The translations under genes were made by a program, and so were the position numbers. Shown piece by piece: positions 48,056 through 57,971 of a DNA stretch of 64,000 bases (its first letter is position 1; each line of letters starts with the position of its first letter). This DNA is from Nocardioides scoriae (lineage in GTDB: Bacteria > Actinomycetota > Actinomycetes > Propionibacteriales > Nocardioidaceae): positions 310,001-374,000 of the forward strand of contig NZ_LT629757.1 in the NCBI RefSeq assembly GCF_900104965.1, written 5' to 3'. The notes under the pieces were generated by a model. The model was not told where the DNA came from. It saw only the letters and a program-made list of their open reading frames with translations, and did not search any database.

Positions 48056-49429
48056 ATGACTGAGCTCCCCCCGCAGGCGCGGCCCGCCGAGACGTACGCC
48101 GAGGTGGAGGACGCGCTCCTCAGCCGCTGGCCCGAGACCCGCCTCGAGCCCTCCCTCGACCGCATCGAGGCGATCCTCGAGCTGCTGGGCGACCCGCAGC
48201 GCTCCTACCCGGCGATCCACCTCACCGGCACCAACGGCAAGACCTCGACCGCGCGGATGGTCGAGGCGCTGGTCACGGCGCTCGGCCTGCGCGTGGGCCG
48301 CTTCACCAGCCCCCACCTGGAGTCGATGACCGAGCGGATCAGCCTCGACGGCGAGCCGCTGAGCGACGAGGCCTTCGTGGCCGCCTTCAACGACGTCGCG
48401 CCCTACACCCACCTCGTCGACGAGCAGGGCGACCACCCGCTGTCGTTCTTCGAGACCACCGTCGCCATGGCCTACGCCGCCTTCGCCGACGCCCCGGTCG
48501 ACGCCGCGGTCGTCGAGGTCGGCATGGGCGGCGCCTGGGACGCCACCAACGTCCTCGACGCCCGGGTGGCCGTGCTGACCCCGATCGCGGTCGACCACGC
48601 GCGCTACCTCGGGGCGACGCCGGCCGCCGTCGCGGCGGAGAAGGTCGGCATCATCAAGGCCGGCGCCACGGTGGTCACGGCCGTGCAGCCCGACGAGGTG
48701 GTGCCGCTGGTCGTCGAGCGCTGCGCCGAGGTCGGCGCCACCCTGGCCCGCGAGGGCATCGAGTTCGGCGTGAGCAGCCGGGTCCCGGCGGTCGGCGGCC
48801 AGATGGTCTCGCTGCAGGGCCTGCGCGGCAGCTACGACGAGATCTTCCTGCCGCTCTACGGCGCCCACCAGGCCCAGAACGCCGCCCTGGCGCTGGCGGC
48901 GGTCGAGGCCTTCGTCGGCGGGGACGACCCGCTGGACGCGGAGGTCGTCGCCCAGGCCTTCTCCGAGGTGACCTCGCCCGGCCGCCTGGAGATCATCCGG
49001 CGCTCGCCCACGATCGTGCTGGACGCCGCGCACAACCCCCACGGCGCCGAGGCGCTGGTCGCGGCGCTGGAGGACTCCTTCACCTTCTCCCCGCTGGTGG
49101 GCGTGGTCGGCGTCATGGCCGACAAGGACCACGAGGCGCTGCTCAGCGAGCTGGAGCCGGTCCTGGCCCAGATCGTGTGCACCCAGAACTCCACCCAGCG
49201 CTCGATGCCGGCCTCGGAGCTGGCCGAGCTGGCCATCGGGATCTTCGGCGAGGACCGCGTCCTGGAGTCCGCGCGGCTCGAGGACGCCATCGACGTCGCA
49301 GCCGGGCTGGCCGAGCAGGGCGGCGACTCCGGCGAGGCCATCGGCTCCGGCGCCGTGCTGGTGACCGGATCGGTCGTGACCGTCGGGGAGGCGCGCGGAC
49401 TGCTGCGCCACCGCGGCCGGGAGCTGTGA
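48056..49429 (+). CDS. folC: folylpolyglutamate synthase / dihydrofolate synthase
   Basis: A 457-residue Mur-ligase-type enzyme that adds glutamates to folates. ATP motif HLTGTNGKTSTARMVEAL (about residues 60-77), folate/metal motif TSPHLESMTERI, and the ligase-domain marks VEVGMGGAWDATNVL and DAAHNPHGAEAL are all present. It overlaps the DUF4233 gene by one base (TGATG). The order valS, folC, DUF4233, ndk is as in mycobacteria. Confidence 0.94.
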   Translation: MTELPPQARPAETYAEVEDALLSRWPETRLEPSLDRIEAILELLGDPQRSYPAIHLTGTNGKTSTARMVEALVTALGLRVGRFTSPHLESMTERISLDGEPLSDEAFVAAFNDVAPYTHLVDEQGDHPLSFFETTVAMAYAAFADAPVDAAVVEVGMGGAWDATNVLDARVAVLTPIAVDHARYLGATPAAVAAEKVGIIKAGATVVTAVQPDEVVPLVVERCAEVGATLAREGIEFGVSSRVPAVGGQMVSLQGLRGSYDEIFLPLYGAHQAQNAALALAAVEAFVGGDDPLDAEVVAQAFSEVTSPGRLEIIRRSPTIVLDAAHNPHGAEALVAALEDSFTFSPLVGVVGVMADKDHEALLSELEPVLAQIVCTQNSTQRSMPASELAELAIGIFGEDRVLESARLEDAIDVAAGLAEQGGDSGEAIGSGAVLVTGSVVTVGEARGLLRHRGREL

Positions 49430-49794
49430 TGCAGCGGCGGTTGTGCGCGGCGATCCTCTCGCTGGAGGCGGTCGCCTTCGGGCTCAGCACCCCGGTGCTG
49501 ATCGCCGTGGCCGGCGTGTCCACCTCGATCGCGGTGCTCATCGGCGTCGGGCTGTTCGTGGCCTGCGTGCTCACGGCCGGCCTGCTGCGCGCCCGGTGGG
49601 CCTACGGTCTCGGCTGGGCGATCCAGGTCGCCGCGATCGCGGTGGGCGTCGAGGTGCGGGCGATGGTCTTCGTGGGCCTGATCTTCCTGGCGCTGTGGGC
49701 CACGGCGTACTTCCTCGGCGCCAAGATCGAGCGCGAGCGCGCCCTGTGGGAGCGCACCGGCAACTACCCCGGGGCCCCGCGCACCGACGGCTGA
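49429..49794 (+). CDS. DUF4233-type small membrane protein
   Basis: A 121-residue protein starting in a TGATG overlap with folC. Four hydrophobic helices (AAILSLEAVAFGLSTPVLIA, STSIAVLIGVGLFVACVLTA, GLGWAIQVAAIAVGVEVRAM and VFVGLIFLALWATAYFLGAK) are followed by a basic tail (KIERERALWERTGNYP). It matches the DUF4233 family found between folC and ndk throughout actinobacteria. Function unknown. Confidence 0.85.
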   Translation: MQRRLCAAILSLEAVAFGLSTPVLIAVAGVSTSIAVLIGVGLFVACVLTAGLLRARWAYGLGWAIQVAAIAVGVEVRAMVFVGLIFLALWATAYFLGAKIERERALWERTGNYPGAPRTDG

Positions 49795-49816
49795 CCCGAC
49801 CGCGCGGGCGATGGCC

Positions 49817-49822
49817 TAGGTT
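49817..49822 (+). promoter_or_regulatory. -10 box TAGGTT for ndk
   Basis: TAGGTT ends 6 bases before ATG 49829. Confidence 0.5.
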
Positions 49823-49828
49823 TCTCCC

Positions 49829-50242
49829 ATGTCGCAGCGCACCCTGGTCCTGCTCAAGCCCGACGCCGTACGCCGCGGCCTGGTCGGGGAGATCCTGTCC
49901 CGCTTCGAGACCAAGGGCCTGGCCCTGGTGGCCCTCGAGCTGCGGCACATCGACGCCGCGCAGGCCGACGCGCACTACGCCGAGCACGTCGAGCGCGACT
50001 TCTACCCGCCGCTGCGCGACTTCGTCACCAGCGGTCCGCTGCTCGCCGCGGTGCTCGAGGGCGACGAGGCGATCGAGGTCGTCCGGGCGCTCAACGGCGC
50101 GACCGACGGCCGCAAGGCCGCTCCCGGCACCATCCGCGGCGACCTGTCGCTGTCCAACCGCGAGAACCTCGTGCACGGCTCCGACGGCCCCGAGTCGGCC
50201 GAGCGCGAGATCGCGCTGTGGTTCCCCGCGCTCGACGCCTGA
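49829..50242 (+). CDS. ndk: nucleoside diphosphate kinase
   Basis: A 137-residue enzyme that phosphorylates NDPs from ATP. It begins TLVLLKPDAVRRGLVGEILS, has the KAAPGTIRGD segment and the active-site His in NLVHGSDGPESAEREIALWF. Length and sequence are typical. A GC-rich hairpin follows. Confidence 0.96.
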   Translation: MSQRTLVLLKPDAVRRGLVGEILSRFETKGLALVALELRHIDAAQADAHYAEHVERDFYPPLRDFVTSGPLLAAVLEGDEAIEVVRALNGATDGRKAAPGTIRGDLSLSNRENLVHGSDGPESAEREIALWFPALDA

Positions 50243-50259
50243 GCAGCCGCACCGCACCA

Positions 50260-50287
50260 CGCCCCGGGCGCCCGCGCACCCGGGGTG
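50260..50287 (+). terminator. GC-rich hairpin after ndk
   Basis: A 9-bp stem with a central CCCCGGG (50262-50268) pairing with CCCGGGG (50279-50285) over a 10-base loop. No T tract follows, so assignment as terminator is tentative. Confidence 0.35.
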
Positions 50288-50345
50288 CTTGCGCCCCGCG
50301 GGTGACGCCGCGAGGCTGAGGGTCCGCCGACCCTCGGGAGCCACC

Positions 50346-51968
50346 ATGTCGCGACCTGTCCTGCCCGCCCTGCTGCTCGTGGCGCTGACGGCGCCGCTGG
50401 CCGCGACGCCGCTGGCGTCGGCCGCCGCGGCCCCCGCGACCGGGGCGTCCGCGTCCCGCGCCGCCGTCGCTCGCGGCACGGTCGTGTCGGGCATCGACGT
50501 CGACCGGTCGACGATCCCGCAGCTGCAGCGGGCCATGACCCGCGACCGGCTCTCCTCGGTCGCGCTCACCCGCTACTACCTGCGCCGCATCGAGCGGCTC
50601 GACGGCCGGCTGGGCGCCGTGGTCACCACCAACCGGCAGGCGCTGGCCCAGGCCCGGGCGGCCGACCGCGCCCGGGACCGCGGCGACCGCCGCCCGCTGC
50701 TCGGCATCCCGGTGCTGGTCAAGGACAACGTCAACACCACGGGCATGCCGACGACCGCCGGGTCGCTGGCGCTGCGGGGGAGCACCCCGACCGACGCCTT
50801 CGTGGTGAAGCGGCTCAAGGCCGCGGGCGCCCTGGTGCTGGGCAAGACCAACCTCTCGGAGTGGGCCAACTACCGCGGCGACCAGTCCTCGAGCGGCTGG
50901 AGCGCCGTCGGCGGCCAGACCCACAACGCCTACGCCCTGGACCGCAACCCCTGCGGATCGAGCGCCGGCAGCGGCGTGGCGGTCTCGGCCGACCTGGCCA
51001 CCGTGGCCATCGGCACCGAGACCGACGGCTCGATCGTGTGCCCGTCGGGCCAGAACGGCATCGTCGGCGTCAAGCCCACCCTCGGTCTGGCGAGCCGGAC
51101 CGGCATCGTGCCGATCTCGCCCGAGCAGGACACCGCCGGCCCGATGACCCGCAACGTGACCGATGCCGCCGTCGTGCTCGCCGCGCTGCAGGGCGTCGAC
51201 CCGGCGGACGCCGCGACGGCCGACCAGCAGGGCGAGGTCCCGAGCAGCTACCTCGACGCCCTGGACCGCTCGGCGCTGCGCGGTGCGCGGATCGGCGTGT
51301 GGCGCGAGGGCAACTTCGGGTCCTCGCCCGAGACCGACGCCGTCATGGAGCGCACCATCTCGCGGCTGCGCGCCCTGGGCGCCACGGTCGTCGACGACGC
51401 CGACGTCCCGATCGACCCGGCGTACGACGACGAGAACACCGCCCTGCAGTTCGAGTTCAAGGCGGCGATCGCCGACTACCTGCAGCGCTGGACCGCCCCG
51501 AGGTACCCCAAGACGCTGGCCGACCTGATCCGCTTCAACCGGGCCGAGGCCGAGCGCGAGCTGCGCTGGTTCGGCCAGGAGACCTTCGAGGCCGCCCAGG
51601 CCCGCGGCCCGCTCACCGACCCGGCGTACGTCGAGGCGCGGCGCTCGGCCCGGGCCACGGCCCGGGCCGCCATCGACGACACCCTGGCCGCCGACGACCT
51701 CGACGCGATCATCGCGCCCACCAACTCGCCCGCGTGGACCACCGACCTCGTCAACGGCGACCACTTCCTCGTCGGCTCGTCGAGCCCCAGCGCGATCTCG
51801 GGCTACCCCAACGTCACGGTGCCCGCCGGTCACGCCCACGGCCTGCCCGTGGGGATGTCGCTCATCGGGCCGCGGTGGGGCGAGCCGGAGCTGCTCGGGC
51901 TGGCCTACGCCTGGGAGCAGGCCACCGGCGTCCGGACCCCGCCCACGCTGCGCCGCACCGTGGGGTGA
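50346..51968 (+). CDS. secreted amidase (amidase-signature family)
   Basis: A 540-residue enzyme with a signal peptide (LPALLLVALTAPLAATPLAS ending near AAA). The amidase-signature triad is present: Lys in LGIPVLVKDNVNT, and the Ser pair in DRNPCGSSAGSGVAVS with the downstream catalytic Ser in ETDGSIVCPSG. Family members hydrolyse C-N amide bonds and here act outside the membrane. The ATG is preceded by GGGAG at 9-13 bases. Substrate unknown. Confidence 0.88.
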   Translation: MSRPVLPALLLVALTAPLAATPLASAAAAPATGASASRAAVARGTVVSGIDVDRSTIPQLQRAMTRDRLSSVALTRYYLRRIERLDGRLGAVVTTNRQALAQARAADRARDRGDRRPLLGIPVLVKDNVNTTGMPTTAGSLALRGSTPTDAFVVKRLKAAGALVLGKTNLSEWANYRGDQSSSGWSAVGGQTHNAYALDRNPCGSSAGSGVAVSADLATVAIGTETDGSIVCPSGQNGIVGVKPTLGLASRTGIVPISPEQDTAGPMTRNVTDAAVVLAALQGVDPADAATADQQGEVPSSYLDALDRSALRGARIGVWREGNFGSSPETDAVMERTISRLRALGATVVDDADVPIDPAYDDENTALQFEFKAAIADYLQRWTAPRYPKTLADLIRFNRAEAERELRWFGQETFEAAQARGPLTDPAYVEARRSARATARAAIDDTLAADDLDAIIAPTNSPAWTTDLVNGDHFLVGSSSPSAISGYPNVTVPAGHAHGLPVGMSLIGPRWGEPELLGLAYAWEQATGVRTPPTLRRTVG

Positions 51969-52087
51969 TCGCCCCCGGTCGGTGGACCGGGCGGCGTGTC
52001 GAGCCGGCCTGACGCCGCGGGCCAAATACCCTCGCAGCACGGGAGGGGCGCCTCCCGCTTCCCCCCTGTGACCTGCGAGGCGAACCT

Positions 52088-53113
52088 ATGGCCAACAGTC
52101 TCATCGGCCGTGACATGGCCGTCGACCTCGGCACCGCGAACACGCTCGTCTACGTGCGTGGCCGCGGCGTCCTCGTCGACGAGCCGTCCGTGGTCGCGCT
52201 CAACCAGCAGACCCAGGAGATCCTCGCCGTCGGCCACGAGGCCAAGCGGATGATCGGGCGCACGCCCGACGGGATCGAGGCCATCCGGCCGCTGCGCGAC
52301 GGGGTCATCGCCGACCTCGACGCCACCGAGGAGATGCTGCGGTTCTTCATCCAGCAGGTCCACAAGCGCCGCTACTTCGCCAAGCCCCGGATGATCATCT
52401 GCGTGCCCAGCGGCGTCACCGCCGTGGAGCAGCGCGCGGTCAAGGAGGCGGGCTACCAGGCCGGCGGCCGCCGGGTCTACATCATCGAGGAGCCCATGGC
52501 CGCGGCCATCGGCGCCGGGCTGCCGGTCCACGAGGCGACCGGCAACATGGTCGTCGACATCGGGGGCGGCACCACCGAGGTCGCCGTGATCTCGCTGGGC
52601 GGCATCGTGACCACGCTGAGCGTGCGCACCGCCGGTGACCAGCTCGACCAGGCGATCGTGGCCTGGATGAAGAAGGAGCACTCCCTGATGCTGGGGGAGC
52701 GCACCGCCGAGGAGATCAAGATGACCCTCGGGTCGGCCTTCCCGCTGCCCCAGGAGCGCCAGGCCGAGGTCCGCGGGCGCGACATGGTCTCGGGCCTGCC
52801 CCGCACGGTCACGGTGTCGAGCCCCGAGATCCGCCGCGCCATCGAGGAGCAGCTGCACAGCATCGTCGACGCCGTGCGCACCACGCTCGACCAGACGCCG
52901 CCCGAGCTGGCCGGCGACATCATGGACCGCGGCATCGTCCTCACCGGCGGCGGCGCCCTGCTGCTCGGGCTCGACGAGCGCATCCGCCACGAGACCGGCA
53001 TGCCCGTGCACGTGGCCCACGACCCGCTGACCTCGGTCGTGCTCGGCGCCGGCAAGTGCGTCGAGGAGTTCGAGGCGCTCCAGCAGGTCCTCGTCTCGGA
53101 CCGGAGGCGCTAG
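52088..53113 (+). CDS. mreB: rod shape-determining protein MreB
   Basis: A 341-residue bacterial actin. Phosphate-1 motif MAVDLGTANTLVYV (about 10-23), phosphate-2 MVVDIGGGTTEVAV (about 155), adenosine motif GIVLTGGGALL (about 282) and the connect regions are intact. It polymerises under the membrane and guides lateral wall synthesis. It is the first gene of the operon mreBCD-PBP2-rodA, which implies rod-shaped growth in at least part of the life cycle. Confidence 0.96.
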   Translation: MANSLIGRDMAVDLGTANTLVYVRGRGVLVDEPSVVALNQQTQEILAVGHEAKRMIGRTPDGIEAIRPLRDGVIADLDATEEMLRFFIQQVHKRRYFAKPRMIICVPSGVTAVEQRAVKEAGYQAGGRRVYIIEEPMAAAIGAGLPVHEATGNMVVDIGGGTTEVAVISLGGIVTTLSVRTAGDQLDQAIVAWMKKEHSLMLGERTAEEIKMTLGSAFPLPQERQAEVRGRDMVSGLPRTVTVSSPEIRRAIEEQLHSIVDAVRTTLDQTPPELAGDIMDRGIVLTGGGALLLGLDERIRHETGMPVHVAHDPLTSVVLGAGKCVEEFEALQQVLVSDRRR

Positions 53114-53116
53114 CCC

Positions 53117-54133
53117 GTGGCGAAGAACCGCCTGCGCGGCGGCCGCGCGAGCGCGTCGCGCCGCTCCTTCACCGGCGACGACGGTCGCGGGGGAGGGCGC
53201 CCCGGCTTCGGTCGGCAGCGCTCGGGTGCCTCGTCCAAGGTCGTCGTCGGCCTCGTGGTCGCCGCCTCCGTCGCGGTCATCACCGTCGACGCCGCCGGTG
53301 GGGACGACGGCTCGCCGGTCGACCCGCTGCGCTCCGCCGTGGCCGGGGTCGTCGGCCCCGTCGAGGCCACCACGGCCCGCGCGACCCGTCCCCTGGGGGC
53401 GGCCCTGGCGTACTTCTCCTCCAACCGCGACCTGCGCGAGGAGGTCGCGACGCTCTCGGCGCAGAACAGCCAGCTCCGCTCGCAGGCCGAGCAGGTGCCG
53501 CTGGACCGCAACCGGCTCGCCGAGCTCGACGGCCTGACCCGCACCGCCAACGAGACCGGCTACGCCCTGGTCGCGGCCCGCGTGGTCGGCATGGGGCCGA
53601 TGCAGTCGTTCTCCCGCACCGTGACCATCGACGCCGGCACGTCCTCGGGCCTGCGCCGCGACATGACGGTGCTCAACAACGACGGCCTGGTCGGCCGCAT
53701 CACCAGCGTCACCCGCACCACCGCCACCGTGCTGCTCATCGTCGACACCGACTCGGTCGTCGGCGGCCGGCTGGGCTCCAACCTCGAGATCGGCTTCCTG
53801 CGCGGCCGCGGCGTCACCGCCGAGCGCGGTCGCCTCGACCTCGACCTCGTCGACAACTCGGTCACGCCCGGCCAGGGCGACGTCGTGGTGACCTGGGGCA
53901 GCCAGGGCGGCAAGCCGTACGTCGCCGGCATCCCGATCGGGACCGTCGAGTCGGTCTACTCGACCCCCCGCGAGCTGGCCAAGCGGGCGGTGATCGACCC
54001 CTACGTCGACTTCACCTCCCTCGACGTCGTCGGCGTCGTGGTGCCCAAGGACACCCGCGGCGACCGCGTCGTGGTCAACGGCCTCACCACCACCTCGCCC
54101 GGCGCGTCCGACTCCTCGGGAGGGGACCGATGA
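53117..54133 (+). CDS. mreC: rod shape-determining protein MreC
   Basis: A 338-residue protein: a basic Arg/Gly-rich cytoplasmic N-terminus (about 1-35), one membrane helix (VVVGLVVAASVAVITVDAAG), a coiled coil (REEVATLSAQNSQLRSQAEQ) and the twin beta-barrel domain (RVVGMGPMQSFSRTVTIDAG, then VITWGSQ-like VVVTWGSQGGKPYVAGIPIG). It links MreB to PBP2. It begins 3 bases after mreB and overlaps mreD (ATGA). Confidence 0.92.
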   Translation: MAKNRLRGGRASASRRSFTGDDGRGGGRPGFGRQRSGASSKVVVGLVVAASVAVITVDAAGGDDGSPVDPLRSAVAGVVGPVEATTARATRPLGAALAYFSSNRDLREEVATLSAQNSQLRSQAEQVPLDRNRLAELDGLTRTANETGYALVAARVVGMGPMQSFSRTVTIDAGTSSGLRRDMTVLNNDGLVGRITSVTRTTATVLLIVDTDSVVGGRLGSNLEIGFLRGRGVTAERGRLDLDLVDNSVTPGQGDVVVTWGSQGGKPYVAGIPIGTVESVYSTPRELAKRAVIDPYVDFTSLDVVGVVVPKDTRGDRVVVNGLTTTSPGASDSSGGDR

Positions 54134-54645
54134 GCTCGCTCTACCGCACCGCCCTGATCGCCCTGGCCGTCGTCGCGGCCGTCGTGGTGCAGGTCGCCGT
54201 GCTCGGGGTGGTCGCCGTCAACGGCGTCGTGCCCAACCTCGCGCTCGTCGTGGTGGTCGCCGTGACCATCGTGCGCGGTCCCGAGACCGGCGTCGTCACC
54301 GCCTTCGCGGCCGGCCTGCTGCTCGACCTCGCGCCGCCCTCGGAGCACCTCGCCGGGCGCTGGGCGCTGGCCTTCGTGCTGGCCGCGCTGCTCGCCGCCC
54401 GCGTGCGCCACGACGCCCGCCAGAGCGCGCTGGCCGGGCTGGCCACCGTGGCCGCCTGCTCCTTCGTCGCCACCTCGGTCTTCGCCTTCACCGGGCAGCT
54501 GCTCGGCGACCACGCCCTGCCCGCCGGCCAGCTGTTCTCGGTCGTCTTCCTGGCGCTGCTGTGGGACGTCGTCGTCGCCCCGCTGCTGCTGCCGCCGCTG
54601 ATGGTGCTCTTCGAGCGCCACCGCGCCCACGAGCTCGCCGCGTAG
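54130..54645 (+). CDS. mreD: rod shape-determining protein MreD
   Basis: A 171-residue integral membrane protein with about five hydrophobic helices and the MreD mark GVVPNLALVVVVAVTIVRGP. It starts in an ATGA overlap with mreC and completes the MreBCD complex. Confidence 0.9.
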   Translation: MSSLYRTALIALAVVAAVVVQVAVLGVVAVNGVVPNLALVVVVAVTIVRGPETGVVTAFAAGLLLDLAPPSEHLAGRWALAFVLAALLAARVRHDARQSALAGLATVAACSFVATSVFAFTGQLLGDHALPAGQLFSVVFLALLWDVVVAPLLLPPLMVLFERHRAHELAA

Positions 54646-54655
54646 AAGGACACCG

Positions 54656-56785
54656 ATGGCCGCCGTCCTCATCCGCCCCAACACCTCCGAGAAGAGCAGG
54701 CTGCGCCTGATCGTCGTGCAGGCGCTGGTGCTCTCGCTGTTCCTCACGCTCTTCGCCCGCCTCTGGTACATGCAGGTGCTCACCGGCGAGGGCTACCAGG
54801 CCGCCGCCGCCGAGCAGTCGGTGCGCGACGTCGTCGTGCAGCCCGCCCGCGGCCTGATCGTCGACGACATGGGCCGCCCGCTGGTGGCCAACCGCAGCAG
54901 CTGGGTGGTCAGCATCGACCGCACCCTGCTCGGCAAGCTGCCCGCCGAGCAGCAGGACCGCACCCTGCGCAAGCTCTCGGCGGTCGTGAAGGAGCCCGTG
55001 GCCACGATCCGCGAGCGGCTCGTGGTCTGCGGCCAGGAGGGCAGCACGACCGGCACCTGCTGGAACGGCTCGCCCTACCAGCCCGTCCCGGTCGCCCAGG
55101 ACGTCCCGCAGCAGGTCGCGGTCAAGCTGCTCGAGCGCACCGAGGAGTACCCCGCGGTGCTCGCGCAGCAGGAGAGCGTCCGGGCCTACCCCGCGCCGTA
55201 CGGCGTCAACGGCGCCCACGTGCTGGGCTACCTCAGCCCCATCACCGGCGGCGAGCTGGAGGAGGCCGAGAAGGACGAGGACACCTCGGTCAACGGCGCC
55301 TCCGTCGTGGGCCGCGCCGGCGTGGAGAAGGCCTACGACTCCTACCTGCGCGGCACCCCCGGCTTCAAGAAGGTCGCCGTCGACTCGATGGGCCGCGTGC
55401 TCGGCGACTCCGGCGAGGTCGAGGCCGAGCCCGGCGACACCCTGGTCACCTCCATCGACGCCGACGTGCAGGGGTTCGTGGAGAAGCAGCTCGCCGGCAC
55501 CATCGCGCGGGCCCGCAGCACCTTCGACAGCGTCACCGGGCGCAACTACGTCGCCGACTCCGGCGCCGCCGTCGTGCTCGACGCGAAGACCGGCCGGGTC
55601 GTGGCGATGGCCAGCCAGCCGACCTACGACCCGGAGGTCTGGTCGGGCGGCATCACCAGCAAGCAGCTCGACCGGCTCTACTCCGAGGCGGCCGGCACGC
55701 CGCTGCTCTCCCGCGCCACCCAGGGCCAGTTCGCCCCCGGCTCGACGTGGAAGCCGATGATGACCGCGGGCGCGCTGTCCAACGGCTACACCACCGACAC
55801 CCGCCTCGACTGCTCCTCGGGCTTCCAGGTCGGCAACCGGGTGTTCAAGAACTACGAGTCCGGTGCCTACGGCTACATCGACTTCGCCAAGGCCCTCGAG
55901 GTCTCGTGCAACACGTTCTTCTACCGGATCGGCTACGACTTCTGGCAGAAGTACGGCAGCGACACCACCGACGTCGACGCCAAGGACCCGCTGGTCTCCG
56001 TGGCCAAGACCTTCGGCTTCGGCAAGCCCACCGGCATCGACATCCCCGGCGAGGCCTCGGGCCGGATCGCCGACCGCAGGTGGAAGCTCGCCTACTACAA
56101 GTCGATGAAGGACTACTACTGCAAGGTCGGCAAGGAGGACGGCTCGGACTTCCTGCACCGCTTCGCGCGGGAGTTCTGCGCCGAGGGCTACGAGTACCGC
56201 GCCGGCGACGCCGTCAACTTCGCCATCGGGCAGGGCGACACCGTCGTCACGCCCCTCCAGCTCGCCCGGGCCTACGCCGCGCTGTCCAACGGCGGCACGC
56301 TCTACGAGCCCCGCGTCGCGAAGGCGATCGTCAGCCCCGAGGGCAAGCTGCTCAAGGAGTTCGCCCCCGTCGTGGCCAGGAAGCTGCCGGTCAAGAAGGA
56401 CGTGCTGGCCTACATCGACGAGGCCCTCAAGGGCGTCGCCCGCACCGGCACCATGGCCTGGAAGCTCGAGGGCTTCCCGCTCGACCAGGTCAGCATCCGC
56501 GCCAAGACCGGCTCGGCCGAGGTCTACGGCAAGCAGAGCACCTCGTGGGTCGCGTCCTACAGCAAGGACTACGTCGTGGTGATGATGGTCAGCCAGGGCG
56601 GCACCGGCTCCGGCACCTCCGGCGAGGCGATCCGTGCCATCTGGGAGAAGCTCTACGGCATCAAGGGCACCTCGGTGAACCTCGCGAAGTCCGCGATCCC
56701 GGGCGTCAGCCCGCCGAGCCGGCTGCCGACCTTCGCCCAGGACGGCTCGATCCTGCCGCCGGCCACCACGAAGCGGGAGGACTGA
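54656..56785 (+). CDS. mrdA: penicillin-binding protein 2 (peptidoglycan transpeptidase)
   Basis: A 709-residue class B PBP. One membrane helix (LIVVQALVLSLFLTLFARLW) is followed by the pedestal domain and the transpeptidase domain with SxxK in APGSTWKPMM (Ser about residue 363), SxN in LEVSCNTFFYRIG and KTG in IRAKTGSAEVYG. It cross-links peptidoglycan during elongation with RodA as glycosyltransferase. ATG 54656 has AAGGACACC just upstream and lies 10 bases after mreD. Confidence 0.94.
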   Translation: MAAVLIRPNTSEKSRLRLIVVQALVLSLFLTLFARLWYMQVLTGEGYQAAAAEQSVRDVVVQPARGLIVDDMGRPLVANRSSWVVSIDRTLLGKLPAEQQDRTLRKLSAVVKEPVATIRERLVVCGQEGSTTGTCWNGSPYQPVPVAQDVPQQVAVKLLERTEEYPAVLAQQESVRAYPAPYGVNGAHVLGYLSPITGGELEEAEKDEDTSVNGASVVGRAGVEKAYDSYLRGTPGFKKVAVDSMGRVLGDSGEVEAEPGDTLVTSIDADVQGFVEKQLAGTIARARSTFDSVTGRNYVADSGAAVVLDAKTGRVVAMASQPTYDPEVWSGGITSKQLDRLYSEAAGTPLLSRATQGQFAPGSTWKPMMTAGALSNGYTTDTRLDCSSGFQVGNRVFKNYESGAYGYIDFAKALEVSCNTFFYRIGYDFWQKYGSDTTDVDAKDPLVSVAKTFGFGKPTGIDIPGEASGRIADRRWKLAYYKSMKDYYCKVGKEDGSDFLHRFAREFCAEGYEYRAGDAVNFAIGQGDTVVTPLQLARAYAALSNGGTLYEPRVAKAIVSPEGKLLKEFAPVVARKLPVKKDVLAYIDEALKGVARTGTMAWKLEGFPLDQVSIRAKTGSAEVYGKQSTSWVASYSKDYVVVMMVSQGGTGSGTSGEAIRAIWEKLYGIKGTSVNLAKSAIPGVSPPSRLPTFAQDGSILPPATTKRED

Positions 56786-56786
56786 G

Positions 56787-57971
56787 ATGACCGCCCTCCC
56801 GATGCACCGCTTCACGGTGGCCCGCAGCCGCCTGGTGGTGCCCGCGCTCGACTGGGTGCTGATGGGCGCCGCCGGCCTGGTCCTCGTGCTCGGCACGCTG
56901 CTCGTGTGGTCGGCCACGGCCACCAACGACGTGCTCACCGGCGGCGACTCCACGGCGTACCTCCACAAGCACCTGGTCAACGTCGTGATCGGGCTGGTGC
57001 TGGCGGCGGTGGTGATGGCCACCGACCACCGTTGGGTCCGCATCGTGACGCCCCTGGTGTACGCCGGCTCGGTGGTCGGCCTGCTGCTCGTGCTGGTGAT
57101 GGGCTCGACCATCAACGGCTCGCGCTCCTGGCTGCTCATCGGCGGCCTGTCCATCCAGCCGGCGGAGTTCGCCAAGCTGGCCGTGGTGATCGGCATGGCC
57201 ATGGTCATCGCCGAGCGCACCGAGACCGCCCGGCGCCGCCAGGTCGGGGCCGTCGACGTGGCCCTGATGTGCGCGATCGCGGGCCTGCCCGCGCTGCTCA
57301 TCATCGCCCAGCCCGACCTGGGCACGATGCTGGTGCTCTCGGCGACCGTCTTCGGCGTGCTGGCCGTGGCCGGCGTCCCGCGGCGGTGGCTGGCGGGTCT
57401 CGCCGGCGGCGCGCTCGCGCTGGCGGTGCTCGTGGTCTCCGCCGGGGTGCTCAAGCAGTACCAGATCAACCGCTTCATGGCCTTCACGGACCCCGGCCTG
57501 GACCCCCGCGGCGCGGGCTACAACACCACCCAGGCGCGGATCGCGATCGGCAACGGCGGCCTCTTCGGCCAGGGCCTCTTCGACGGCTCGCAGACCCGCT
57601 CGCGCTTCGTGCCCGAGCAGCACACCGACTTCATCTTCACCGTGGCGGGGGAGGAGCTCGGCCTCATCGGCGCCGGCGTCCTGATCGCGCTGTTCGCGGT
57701 GATGCTGTGGCGGGCGCTGCTGATCTCGCGCCGCGCCGACGACATGTTCGGCCGGGTGGCGGCCGCGGGCATCGCCTGCTGGTTCGCCTTCCAGACCTTC
57801 CAGAACGTCGGGATGTGCCTCGGCATCATGCCGGTCACCGGGGTCCCGCTGCCGCTGGTCTCCTACGGCGGGTCCTCGATGTTCGCCTCGATGATGGCGA
57901 TCGGGCTGCTGCAGAACATCGCCATGCGCGGCAGCAGCACCGGCTGGGGACTCAGCCCGCGGGCACGGTGA
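56787..57971 (+). CDS. rodA: rod shape-determining protein RodA (SEDS glycosyltransferase)
   Basis: A 394-residue polytopic protein with about ten membrane helices. SEDS motifs: NGSRSWLLIGGLSIQPAEFA, FIFTVAGEELGLIG and MPVTGVPLPLVSYGGSSMFA. It polymerises lipid II into glycan strands together with PBP2, encoded immediately before. Its end overlaps the convergent histidine-kinase gene by 20 bases. Confidence 0.95.
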   Translation: MTALPMHRFTVARSRLVVPALDWVLMGAAGLVLVLGTLLVWSATATNDVLTGGDSTAYLHKHLVNVVIGLVLAAVVMATDHRWVRIVTPLVYAGSVVGLLLVLVMGSTINGSRSWLLIGGLSIQPAEFAKLAVVIGMAMVIAERTETARRRQVGAVDVALMCAIAGLPALLIIAQPDLGTMLVLSATVFGVLAVAGVPRRWLAGLAGGALALAVLVVSAGVLKQYQINRFMAFTDPGLDPRGAGYNTTQARIAIGNGGLFGQGLFDGSQTRSRFVPEQHTDFIFTVAGEELGLIGAGVLIALFAVMLWRALLISRRADDMFGRVAAAGIACWFAFQTFQNVGMCLGIMPVTGVPLPLVSYGGSSMFASMMAIGLLQNIAMRGSSTGWGLSPRAR